In this document: positions 24,588 through 32,380 of the stretch, piece by piece | How the letters are laid out: each line of letters opens with the position of its first letter | Position numbering within the stretch: the first letter of the stretch is position 1 | Assembly (NCBI GenBank): GCA_902779305.1 | Contig: CACZBD010000006.1 | Span: forward strand, 62,001-126,000 | Length of the DNA: 64,000 nt | Source of the DNA: an uncultured Lachnospiraceae bacterium | Lineage (GTDB): Bacteria > Bacillota > Clostridia > Lachnospirales > Lachnospiraceae | Direction: 5' to 3' | The notes under the pieces: model-generated | Databases searched by the model: none | Seen by the model: only the letters and a program-made list of their open reading frames with translations | Told to the model about the DNA's origin: nothing | Program-made: the position numbers and the translations under genes

Positions 24588-25961
24588 CTAGACTGTTCCG
24601 TGTTTCTTCGCAGGAAGTTCCTCTCTCTTCGTATAAAGCATCTCAAATGCGCCGATCACATATTTACGTGTATCGACCGCATTGATCACGGTATCCACAT
24701 AACCTCTTCTTGCAGCGCTCGTGATGGAATTCTGCAGCTTGTCATATTCCGCTGCCTGTTCTCTGATCACGTCTTCACCCTGTCCTGCATACATGGCTTT
24801 TGCGGCAAGGTTGGCATCCATCATGCCCATCGCCGAACCTTCCCATGCGAAAGTCATATCGCATCCAAGTGCTTTGGAATTCATCACATTAACGGCATTG
24901 CCGAATGCTTTCTTTGTGATCACGTTGACCTTCGGAACCGAAGCATTTGCAAATGCATAAGTCAGTTTTGCCGCAGCTTTTGCCATCTTCTTTTCCGCAT
25001 CCACGGTTGCCTCAAACCCGGAAACATTTGTCAGGGTGAGCAGCGGGATCTCAAACGCATCACAGAAATTCACGAAGTCCGCAGCCTTCACACAGCCGTA
25101 AGGAGACATCTTGTCTTCACGGTTTGCTACAGCGCCGACCGTTGTGCCGTTCAGTTTCATCAGCCCGCAGGTGATGTCCTTGGCATAATCCGCCTTGACT
25201 TCCACATAAACGTTGTCATCGGCGATCTGCTCAAGCATCTGCACTGCATCATCATATTCGATGCAGCCGCGGTTCAGATCATCCGTGCACTCTTCATAAG
25301 TATCGTTCGCTTCATTGTTATCGGGAAGCATGACAACCAGCTTCCGGATCTGATCGAACAGATCACTCTGCGCGGATACAAAATCCACCGTTCCGCATTC
25401 CGTGCTCTGGAACTTTGCGGATGCGGTATCGTTTTTGTCTTCATAATTGCCGTCAAGCGTATTCGGCGCATTGACGAACAGTTTTGCGTCTTCTGCCATG
25501 AATGTAAAATCTGTCAGTGTGGGGATCACGGCAAGTCCACCGCCGCAGTTTCCGAATAAAACGGAGATCTGCGGGATCACACCGCTGCAAAGTGCCTGCT
25601 TTTTGTAGATCGCGCCAAAGGCCTGCAGGGCATCCGTCCCTTCCTGTAAACGCAGTCCCGCGCAGTCGATCAGGCCGATCACAGGTGCGCCTACTTTTAA
25701 GGCAAAATCATACAATGCGCAGATCTTCTTCGCATGCATCTCTCCTACGGAACCGCCTAAAACCGCAGCATCCTGGCTGTATACATACACCAGTTTCTCA
25801 TCGATCAGGCCATAACCCGTCACAACGCCGTCTGCAGGAGTATCTTTCGGTTCCAGATTGAAATCGGTCGCTCTGGCTGTCATCAGGCCGCCGATCTCAA
25901 CAAAACTGTTTTCATCAAGCAAAGATTTAATTCGTTCACTTGCTTTTGAATTGTTACTCAT
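24588..25961 (-). CDS. acyl-CoA carboxyltransferase subunit (MmdA/12S-like)
   Basis: The 457-residue protein is a biotin-dependent acyl-CoA carboxyltransferase: SQDAAVLGGSVGEMHAKKI, GLIDCAGLRLQEG and FGNCGGGLAVIP are the crotonase-fold motifs of PccB/MmdA/12S proteins. It is about 50 residues shorter than typical family members. As the first gene of an operon with OadG-like, biotin carrier, OadB and OadA subunits, it could use methylmalonyl-CoA, malonyl-CoA or glutaconyl-CoA; the acyl substrate cannot be decided from sequence. Confidence 0.87.
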   Translation of the reverse strand: MSNNSKASERIKSLLDENSFVEIGGLMTARATDFNLEPKDTPADGVVTGYGLIDEKLVYVYSQDAAVLGGSVGEMHAKKICALYDFALKVGAPVIGLIDCAGLRLQEGTDALQAFGAIYKKQALCSGVIPQISVLFGNCGGGLAVIPTLTDFTFMAEDAKLFVNAPNTLDGNYEDKNDTASAKFQSTECGTVDFVSAQSDLFDQIRKLVVMLPDNNEANDTYEECTDDLNRGCIEYDDAVQMLEQIADDNVYVEVKADYAKDITCGLMKLNGTTVGAVANREDKMSPYGCVKAADFVNFCDAFEIPLLTLTNVSGFEATVDAEKKMAKAAAKLTYAFANASVPKVNVITKKAFGNAVNVMNSKALGCDMTFAWEGSAMGMMDANLAAKAMYAGQGEDVIREQAAEYDKLQNSITSAARRGYVDTVINAVDTRKYVIGAFEMLYTKREELPAKKHGTV

Positions 25962-25991
25962 TTTGCGTTACGCCTCCCTTTATTATTTTTT

Positions 25992-26016
25992 CACAATTAT
26001 TGTGATTATAACACAA
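25992..26016 (-). promoter_or_regulatory. promoter and TTGTG-type operator of the decarboxylase operon
   Basis: On the minus strand TGTTATAAT (26005-26013) is an extended -10. It is centred in the 17-bp inverted repeat TTGTGATTATAACACAA (26000-26016), which adjoins CACAATTATTGTG (25992-26004). Three TTGTG half-sites thus cover the -10 and start site, a layout for repression. The half-site resembles Rex or CRP/FNR-type boxes but the spacing (5-7-5) is one base shorter than a standard Rex site. Confidence 0.6.
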
Positions 26017-26046
26017 CCGCATTTTAATTGGTAGAGATATTTTGTC

Positions 26047-26094
26047 AAAAAAATAATTTACGCCCCTGAAAAAACTGTAGATTTTTCAGAGGCG
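26047..26094 (-). terminator. terminator after scpB
   Basis: CGCC-c-CTGAAAAA (26061-26073) pairs with TTTTTCAG-a-GGCG (26082-26094). On the minus strand the stem is followed by TAAATTATTTTTTT, ending the metallophosphoesterase-scpA-scpB transcript. Confidence 0.78.
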
Positions 26095-26119
26095 TTCATC
26101 ATCTTCCGTTCTTCTGTTT

Positions 26120-26797
26120 TCAGATATCCACATCCACTTTGGCTTCCCTTGCGGCTTCTTCTTTGAATTCCTCAAGCCTTTCGGGTGAAACATCCGGCAG
26201 TTCGTCCAGAGATTTGACCCCGAAGGATCTTAAGAACTGTTCCGTTGTTCCGAAAAGGATCGGTTTTCCCGGGGCATCCAGACGGCCGAGTTCCTGGATC
26301 AGGTCCAGCTCCAGCAGTTTATTCACGGCATGATCGCAGGATACGCCGCGGATCTTTTCGATCTCAAGCCTGGTCACGGGCTGTTTGTAAGCGATAATGG
26401 AAAGCGTTTCTAAGGTGACATCCGTCAGCGCGTAGTTTTTCGGCGCTTTGGCGATCTTGACAATATATTCGAACATCTCGCTCTTCGAACACATCTGCAC
26501 ATGATCTTCGAGGAAGGTCAGCGTAATGCCCCTGTCCTTGTTCCTGTCATACTTGCCCTGCATGGCTTTTAAGATCTCCGTGGTCTCCTCTTCGCTTCTT
26601 CCGATCACGGCAGCAAGCTTGGCAATGGTCACGGAATCCCCCATGGAAAACAGGATCGATTCGAGCACGCCTTCCGGATGTTCGACCGGTTCTTTGGCCG
26701 GCTCGATCTCTTCTTCAGGCTTGCTGACGGCATCTTCCTTTATCTCTTCTTCCGTATTGATCTCGATTTTATCGGTAATGTTTACAACGTTGTCCAT
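26120..26797 (-). CDS. scpB: segregation and condensation protein B
   Basis: ScpB is a kleisin-associated winged-helix protein of the SMC-ScpAB condensin. The 225-residue protein has an acidic N-terminal extension of about 40 residues, then the paired winged helices with ALTDVTLETLSIIAYKQPVTRLEIEKIRG and the C-terminal LFGTTEQFLRSFG. It follows scpA by 18 bases. Confidence 0.93.
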   Translation of the reverse strand: MDNVVNITDKIEINTEEEIKEDAVSKPEEEIEPAKEPVEHPEGVLESILFSMGDSVTIAKLAAVIGRSEEETTEILKAMQGKYDRNKDRGITLTFLEDHVQMCSKSEMFEYIVKIAKAPKNYALTDVTLETLSIIAYKQPVTRLEIEKIRGVSCDHAVNKLLELDLIQELGRLDAPGKPILFGTTEQFLRSFGVKSLDELPDVSPERLEEFKEEAAREAKVDVDI

Positions 26798-26815
26798 GAT
26801 GATGAAAATCCTTTA

Positions 26816-27562
26816 TCAGGCGACTTTGGATGTGATCATGATGTCATCAAACAGGTCTTCCTGCGCGATGACGATCTTGCCGATCTTGATCATTTCCAGA
26901 ATGACCAGAAACGTTACAACGACATCCATCCTGGATCTCTGATTCTCAAGCAGGTCCCTGAAACTGAAGGATTTGTGGAAGCGGATGTAATTCTCCACAT
27001 ATTCGGTCTTCTCTTCGAGGTTGACTTCATCCTTTTCGATCTTCCCGAACTGCGAACGTACGGGATCGACCTTGTCCACCTGCCGTTTCATAACGGATTT
27101 GAAGATCCTGTTCAGCTTGGACAGATCCAGATCGCCGATCAGCTTGTCATAGTCGATGGGCTCCTGATAATCCGCAACCCCCTCGGGAAGCGTTGCGCTC
27201 TTGAACCAGGTCCGGTTCGCATCGATCTGCATGTCTTTCAGTTCAAAAGACATATATTTGTACAACTTGTATTCGATCAGTTTCTCGACCAGTTCGGCTC
27301 TCGGATCCTCTTCCTCGCCTTCCTCATTGACAGTAGCGGGAAGCAGCATTTTGCTCTTGATATCAAGAAGCGTTGCCGCCATCACAAGGAATTCGCTGGC
27401 AACATTCAGGTCTTCCTTCTTCATTTCGCGGATATAATCCAGATACTGATCCGTGATCAGCGCGATCGGAATGTCATAGATATCGACCTTATTCTTTTCG
27501 ATCAGATGCAGCAGAAGGTCTAAGGGGCCTTCAAACACCTGCAGTTTCACATTCAGACTCAT
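26816..27562 (-). CDS. scpA: segregation and condensation protein A
   Basis: ScpA is the kleisin that bridges the heads of the SMC dimer. The 248-residue protein starts with the hallmark FEGPLDLLLHLIEKNKVDIYDIPI and has the winged-helix C-terminus (TFLVILEMIKIGKI). It begins inside the metallophosphoesterase gene (32-base overlap), so the two are co-transcribed. Confidence 0.94.
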   Translation of the reverse strand: MSLNVKLQVFEGPLDLLLHLIEKNKVDIYDIPIALITDQYLDYIREMKKEDLNVASEFLVMAATLLDIKSKMLLPATVNEEGEEEDPRAELVEKLIEYKLYKYMSFELKDMQIDANRTWFKSATLPEGVADYQEPIDYDKLIGDLDLSKLNRIFKSVMKRQVDKVDPVRSQFGKIEKDEVNLEEKTEYVENYIRFHKSFSFRDLLENQRSRMDVVVTFLVILEMIKIGKIVIAQEDLFDDIMITSKVA

Positions 27563-28433
27563 GTTGCACTCCTTTGACGGTCAGGCAGACGATCTCTGCC
27601 TTATTATTGATCCTGACCGGAACGGAATGATATCCCGCCCCGCGGCTTAACACCATATCGGTTTGATCTTCACGAAACAGTCCCGCATCATATTTCGGAA
27701 ACAGTTTGAATCCCGGCGCGACCAGGCCACCCACAAAAGGCAGGGACACGATCCCGCCGTGAACATGCCCGGAAAGGACCAGATCCGCTCCCCATTTTGC
27801 GTATTCTTTGAGATACACGGGGTTGTGCGCAAGCAGGATCACATACCGCTCTTTGTCCGCTTTCCCAAGACGTTCTTCGATCATCTGCGCGGTCAGTTCT
27901 TTTTCGTCCCTTCCCCTGTAAAAATCATATTCCAGGTTCAGTCCGCAGATCACCGTATGATACCGGTCCAGAACGATCTGTTCGTTGTCAAGCAACGGGA
28001 TCTGCATGTCCCGAAGCGCTTCTTTCAGATCGTCGAATTCATGCGGAAACTTCTTCCGGTCTTCGTTGAAATTCTGTTCATGGTTGCCGAAGCCGTAGTA
28101 AATAGGATATTTTGCGGCAAGTTTCCTCATGAAGCCGAGTGTTTTCTGATAGTTAAAGGAAACATCCCAGCCGGAGGTGACCATATCTCCCGCAAAACAT
28201 ACAAAATCAGGATGAAACGCATCGATCGCTTCGATCAGCGCCTCATTCTCATTGCCGTAATCCTTATTGTGAAGATCGCAGATCATGGCGATCTTCAGGT
28301 CTTTATCGGTTTTATCCGTTTCCAGCGTATACTCGACACACCGAAATCCACTGCTTTCGATGATCACATATACGACGAGCAGCACCACGATCAGGGCTGG
28401 CACAATATAGAACAGAACGTGCAAAGCGATCAA
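27531..28433 (-). CDS. membrane-anchored metallophosphoesterase
   Basis: The 300-residue protein has an N-terminal membrane helix and a calcineurin-like phosphoesterase domain with the five metal-binding blocks: MICDLHN, FAGDMV, GFGNHEQ, LLAHNP and SGHVHGG. It resembles YaeI/YkuE-type enzymes, some of which act on lipid A precursors or other phosphoesters; the substrate is unknown. The start is a TTG (28431-28433), with a promoter of good quality about 40 bases upstream. The gene leads an operon with scpA and scpB. Confidence 0.85.
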   Translation of the reverse strand: MIALHVLFYIVPALIVVLLVVYVIIESSGFRCVEYTLETDKTDKDLKIAMICDLHNKDYGNENEALIEAIDAFHPDFVCFAGDMVTSGWDVSFNYQKTLGFMRKLAAKYPIYYGFGNHEQNFNEDRKKFPHEFDDLKEALRDMQIPLLDNEQIVLDRYHTVICGLNLEYDFYRGRDEKELTAQMIEERLGKADKERYVILLAHNPVYLKEYAKWGADLVLSGHVHGGIVSLPFVGGLVAPGFKLFPKYDAGLFREDQTDMVLSRGAGYHSVPVRINNKAEIVCLTVKGVQHESECETAGV

Positions 28434-28470
28434 CCCGTTTTCTTTAGATTAGGAACGATTATCACAAGAT

Positions 28471-28499
28471 ATTGTATTATCTGAGCCCGTTTTTGTCAA
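28471..28499 (-). promoter_or_regulatory. promoter of the metallophosphoesterase-scpAB operon
   Basis: On the minus strand TTGACA (28494-28499), a 17-base spacer and TACAAT (28471-28476) form a near-consensus promoter. The leader before the TTG start is about 30 bases. Confidence 0.8.
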
Positions 28500-28543
28500 G
28501 AAAGGAACTAAATATTGTGTTCACGGTCGCAAAAAAAGCGGAC

Positions 28544-28572
28544 AAAAAAATCCCGGAGACTGATCTCCGGGA
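28544..28572 (-). terminator. rpsU: terminator after rpsU
   Basis: TCCCGGAGA (28551-28559) pairs with TCTCCGGGA (28564-28572) around CTGA; on the minus strand seven T residues follow. It lies 17 bases after the rpsU stop. Confidence 0.9.
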
Positions 28573-28588
28573 TCCTTACGTTCCATTC

Positions 28589-28765
28589 TTAGTTGTATTT
28601 GCGTTTTCTTGCCGCTTCGGATTTCTTTTTCCGCTTCACGCTGGGTTTCTCGTAATGTTCTCTCTTACGGATCTCCTGCTGAATGCCGGCCTTCGCGCAA
28701 TTTCTCTTAAAACGGCGCAGAGCGCTGTCTAAGGATTCGCCTTCTTTAACCGTTACACTTGACAT
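28589..28765 (-). CDS. rpsU: 30S ribosomal protein S21
   Basis: This 58-residue gene reads [20 protein letters not shown], then continues with the arginine- and lysine-rich C-terminus typical of S21 ([16 protein letters not shown]). S21 binds the 30S platform near the anti-Shine-Dalgarno and helps initiation. A GGGGAGGGCAGG purine tract precedes the ATG. It has its own promoter and terminator, making a single-gene transcript. Confidence 0.95.
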   Translation of the reverse strand: MSSVTVKEGESLDSALRRFKRNCAKAGIQQEIRKREHYEKPSVKRKKKSEAARKRKYN

Positions 28766-28820
28766 CTTTACCTGCCCTCCCCTCGGTCCTACAAATCAGG
28801 ATGTAGGGTATTTGCGTCAG

Positions 28821-28849
28821 TTGACACGAACCCTATTATAGCATAAAAT
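28821..28849 (+). promoter_or_regulatory. candidate plus-strand promoter overlapping the rpsU promoter
   Basis: TTGACA (28821-28826), a 17-base spacer and TAAAAT (28844-28849) form a near-consensus promoter pointing away from rpsU and into the 3' end of the kduD-like gene on the opposite strand. It shares bases with the rpsU -10, so the two would compete. It could drive antisense RNA, or be chance in an AT-rich gap. Confidence 0.4.
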
Positions 28850-28862
28850 CCGCGTCCGTCAA
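28835..28862 (-). promoter_or_regulatory. rpsU: rpsU promoter
   Basis: On the minus strand TTGACG (28857-28862), a 16-base spacer and extended -10 TGCTATAAT (-10 at 28835-28840) form a strong promoter. The leader is about 60 bases. Confidence 0.85.
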
Positions 28863-28870
28863 CAAAAATC

Positions 28871-29677
28871 TTATCCCGGCTGTTTTCCGATGTAGGCAAG
28901 AATACCGCCATCCACATAAAGGACATGTCCGTTGACGAAATCCGAAGCTTCTGATGCCAGGAATACAGCGGGTCCCATCAGATCTTCAGCGTTGCCCCAA
29001 CGCTCCGCTGGTGTCTTGCTGATAATGAACGCATCAAAGGGATGTCTGCTTCCGTCCGGCTGCTTTTCACGAAGCGGTGCCGTCTGCGGGGTCGCGATAT
29101 ACCCGGGACCGATGCCGTTGCACTGGATATTGTATTTCCCATATTCGGATGCAATGTTCCTGGTCAGCATCTTCAGGCCGCCCTTTGCCGCTGCGTAAGC
29201 CGATACGGTTTCCCTGCCGAGTTCCGACATCATGGAACAGATATTGATGATCTTGCCCCCTCCTGCCTCGATCATGGACGGGATCACCGCTTTGGATACG
29301 ATAAACGGCGCATTCAGATCCACATCGATCACCTGTCTGAACTGGGAAGCGCTCATCTCACACATGGGGATCCGTTTGATGATGCCGGCATTGTTGACCA
29401 GGATATTGATCTTTCCGACTTCCGATTCGATGCGTTTTGTCAGCGCATTGACTGCTTCTTCATCCGTAACGTCACAGACATAGCCGTGCGCGCTGATCCC
29501 TTTTTCCTGATAGGACGCAAGGCCTTTGTCAACGAGTTCCTGATTGATATCGTTAAAGACGATCGTCGCGCCCGCATCCGCATATGCGCAGGCAATGGCA
29601 AATCCGATCCCGTAGGAAGCGCCTGTGATCCAGGCTACTTTTCCTTCCAATGAAAAACTGTTAATGATGCTCATCAT
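28871..29677 (-). CDS. kduD: short-chain dehydrogenase, 2-dehydro-3-deoxy-D-gluconate 5-dehydrogenase type
   Basis: The 268-residue protein is a classical SDR with the NAD site TGASYGIGFAIA, NNAGI, the catalytic serine region and YAAAKGG (Tyr and Lys). Beside kduI it is best read as KduD, which turns 2,5-diketo-3-deoxygluconate (DKII) into 2-keto-3-deoxygluconate; gluconate 5-dehydrogenase is the alternative within the same subfamily. Starts at 29677 or 29674 are both possible after GGAG. It is the last gene of the uronate operon; I see no terminator between it and rpsU. Confidence 0.82.
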   Translation of the reverse strand: MMSIINSFSLEGKVAWITGASYGIGFAIACAYADAGATIVFNDINQELVDKGLASYQEKGISAHGYVCDVTDEEAVNALTKRIESEVGKINILVNNAGIIKRIPMCEMSASQFRQVIDVDLNAPFIVSKAVIPSMIEAGGGKIINICSMMSELGRETVSAYAAAKGGLKMLTRNIASEYGKYNIQCNGIGPGYIATPQTAPLREKQPDGSRHPFDAFIISKTPAERWGNAEDLMGPAVFLASEASDFVNGHVLYVDGGILAYIGKQPG

Positions 29678-29710
29678 TTTTCTCCTTTTCTTCGATTTCT
29701 GAATGATCCG

Positions 29711-30574
29711 TCAGCGGAGCATATCGGATGTCACGTTATCCATATCGGAAAATACCTGATTTTCTCCGGCCATGCCCCAGATGAATGTGTAGTTTTTCGA
29801 ACCGCAGCCGCAGTGGATGGACCAGCTGGGAGAGATCACCGCCTGTTCGTTCCGCATGACGATGTGTCTCGTCTCATCAGGTTCGCCCATGTAGTGCATG
29901 ACAAAACCGTCTTCCGGCACTTCAAAATAAAGATATACTTCCATGCGGCGGTCATGCGTATGACAGGGCATGGAATTCCAGACGCTGCCGGGCTCGAGAT
30001 GCGTCATCCCCATGACCAGCTGACAGCTTTCCACCTGGCCGGGAAGGATATACTTGCAGATCGTGCGTACGTTGGATTCTTCCACGGAGCCTAAATGTAC
30101 TTTATTTTCATCCTTGACGATCACCACACCTTCCGAAGGTTCGCCGTCCTGTTTGATCAGAACGGTGGGATAAGTCTTATGGGCAGGTGTGGAATTGATG
30201 TAGAATTTTGCGGGATTGGCGGGGTCATCGCTTGCAAAGGAGATCTCCTTCGTCCCCATGCCAAGATACATCGCTTCGCGGTGCGCGACCGCATAAGTCT
30301 TCCCGTCCACGAGGATCTTCCCGTTTCCGCCGATATTGATGACGCCCATTTCGCGTCTCTCCAGAAAATACGCAGCCCTCAGTTCATCCGCCGCATCCAG
30401 CTTCAGTTCTTTTGAAACCGGCATGGCTCCGCCGGTGATGATCCTGTCCACGTGGGAATATACCAGCGTGATCTCATCTTTTTTGAACACTTCCGGGATC
30501 AGAAATTCCTCTCTAAGTCTTGCGCTGTCATAGTACTTGACATCTTTGGGTGATGCTGCTGTTCTTACTTCCAT
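29711..30574 (-). CDS. kduI: 5-dehydro-4-deoxy-D-glucuronate isomerase
   Basis: KduI isomerises 4-deoxy-L-threo-5-hexosulose uronate (DKI), the spontaneous product of unsaturated uronate release, to DKII. The 287-residue cupin shows the zinc ligands in CHTHDRRMEVYLYF (two His, one Glu) and a later His in IHCGCGSKN. Length is close to the usual 278. It sits between the DUF2264 gene and kduD, matching the pathway order. Confidence 0.93.
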   Translation of the reverse strand: MEVRTAASPKDVKYYDSARLREEFLIPEVFKKDEITLVYSHVDRIITGGAMPVSKELKLDAADELRAAYFLERREMGVINIGGNGKILVDGKTYAVAHREAMYLGMGTKEISFASDDPANPAKFYINSTPAHKTYPTVLIKQDGEPSEGVVIVKDENKVHLGSVEESNVRTICKYILPGQVESCQLVMGMTHLEPGSVWNSMPCHTHDRRMEVYLYFEVPEDGFVMHYMGEPDETRHIVMRNEQAVISPSWSIHCGCGSKNYTFIWGMAGENQVFSDMDNVTSDMLR

Positions 30575-30601
30575 AATGATTCACTCTCCTTTGCCTTACA
30601 C

Positions 30602-32380
30602 TCAATACCATTTACTGCGGACCTGGGTCCTGCATACGCTCCTGCCCTTTCCGATCCGGTATTCGACCGCGGGGATCACGGTTTTCGGGTACAGAAGATG
30701 CGTATTCGGATCTGCGATATAGGATGCGGCTTTTGCCGCGCCTCCGCTACCTTCTATCTTATGTCCGGTCACGGTACATTCACAATACTTATTTGTGACA
30801 CTGCTGACATTTTTTTCATCAAGAACCGTCACATCAACACATTCCGTATCGTCGCGTCTTATGGCGAATCCGCTGTCGATCGCGACACATTCGATCGCGC
30901 TTTCGATCTCATGTATGCGGCTGTGGCCGTTTTCATCCGGCGTCAGGGTCGTTTTGACCGTAATGCCCGGATAAGGGCTCCATGTCGAGATCACGGAATC
31001 GTCCGTGATCCTGCGGTCCAGACAGATCCTTCTGACATACAGATATCCATCGATCAGAAATGTAAGCATGCAGTCCGGTGCGCATTCACACAGTTCATAT
31101 TGCGAACGGCTGACACTGATCCCGAACTTGGTATCATACGCAAATTTACCGTATTTTTCCACAATATGACCATGTCCGCGCGGACTGTAGACCCCGGGCG
31201 TAAATGCTGTCGCATGATTCCCGTAATGCCTGATCAGCATATCCGCATATTTCATGGAGCATACCGCCTGTTTTCTGAGCGCTTCCACTTCCGTTGTTCC
31301 TTCAGTCTTATAAAAATCATGGTCCGAAGGAAGCATCAGGAACGCAAACGTTTTCATGGCCCAGTACGGCGACCCCTGCGCATTGTACCGTTCGCTCATG
31401 TGCAGATTTTCATAACCGTATCCGATGGTCAGCAGACCGTCTCTGTCGAAAATATCGCGTTTCAGCCAGTTTCTTAAATGTGCCGTGATCAGTCCCTTCA
31501 TGACATCTGTCGGAAACGGTTCAAGCCCTGCCATCAGACAGGCAGAGAAAAAGCTGACCTGTGCAAAGCGGTATGTCAGAGACCTTCCAAACGGGATCGC
31601 ATCCCCGTTTTCATCAAACCAGTAGATGAACTGCTTCGCAAATTCCATGGCGCGTTCTTTATAAAGACTGCAGCGCGCAGGATCTTCCGTTTCCATGGTC
31701 TTTGCATAGACCAGACAGTAAAAATGTATGGCGAACGAGATGTAATAATCCTTCTGACCGGAATCGCCGTCGCAATACCAGCCATCGCCAAGATAAAATG
31801 TTTCCAGACCGTTTAAGTAATTTGCAAGCATGTCTTCCCGATAAGGCATCCCATGCTTTTTCAGTGCGATATTCACAAGCACGGCAAACAATACCCAGTT
31901 GCAAACCGGCAGTTCATGATCGTTGATCTGCCCAAGATATGCGGACAGATTATTTTTCTCCGTTTCATTCAGCGGATCCCAGAGTATGTGCGGCGCAAAG
32001 AGCATTCCGTAAGAGATCGCCGCCATCTCCACAAAGCGCTGGTCAAAAGCTTTACAATCCCCCCAGTAAAATGCGCAGTCCGGGTCCGTTGCGTTGCTCA
32101 AGCCCTTTCTGTAAAGCGCAGCATAGGACTCAAACTCCGGAAATAAAGACGCCTCCTCCTTCCCGGATGCCCAGAACGGCACCAGGCCCCACAGCGGTCT
32201 CGAAAACGCCTCCATGTCCGCCGCAGCCGCATCATAATGCGCAAATACCCTGTCCGTTTCAAAACAGGTGCAGGACGGCGAAAGGCGCGACAACAAAGGT
32301 TTTAAAAGATCCAGCATCAGACGTTCAAAATCTTCTTTTGTCTGCAGCCGGTCAAGATCCAGAAATTCCGTTCCTCTCAC
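30602..32380 (-). CDS. DUF2264 protein
   Basis: The 592-residue protein has no signal peptide. Its N-terminal 350 residues, rich in Trp and Tyr (FETDRVFAHYDAAAADMEAFSRPLWGL would be the conserved opening, cited here by position 39-65), match DUF2264, an alpha/alpha-toroid-like family often found in polysaccharide loci. A beta-rich C-terminal part follows. It starts with a GTG right after the GH88 stop, with GGGAGGTG upstream. The location between GH88 and kduI suggests a cytoplasmic role on uronate oligosaccharides; the reaction is unknown. Confidence 0.8.
   Translation of the reverse strand: MRGTEFLDLDRLQTKEDFERLMLDLLKPLLSRLSPSCTCFETDRVFAHYDAAAADMEAFSRPLWGLVPFWASGKEEASLFPEFESYAALYRKGLSNATDPDCAFYWGDCKAFDQRFVEMAAISYGMLFAPHILWDPLNETEKNNLSAYLGQINDHELPVCNWVLFAVLVNIALKKHGMPYREDMLANYLNGLETFYLGDGWYCDGDSGQKDYYISFAIHFYCLVYAKTMETEDPARCSLYKERAMEFAKQFIYWFDENGDAIPFGRSLTYRFAQVSFFSACLMAGLEPFPTDVMKGLITAHLRNWLKRDIFDRDGLLTIGYGYENLHMSERYNAQGSPYWAMKTFAFLMLPSDHDFYKTEGTTEVEALRKQAVCSMKYADMLIRHYGNHATAFTPGVYSPRGHGHIVEKYGKFAYDTKFGISVSRSQYELCECAPDCMLTFLIDGYLYVRRICLDRRITDDSVISTWSPYPGITVKTTLTPDENGHSRIHEIESAIECVAIDSGFAIRRDDTECVDVTVLDEKNVSSVTNKYCECTVTGHKIEGSGGAAKAASYIADPNTHLLYPKTVIPAVEYRIGKGRSVCRTQVRSKWY

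Noticed and set aside
26000-26016. Standard Rex operator
   Set aside because: The inverted repeat is 5-7-5 rather than the 18-bp Rex spacing, so only an operator of unknown regulator is claimed.
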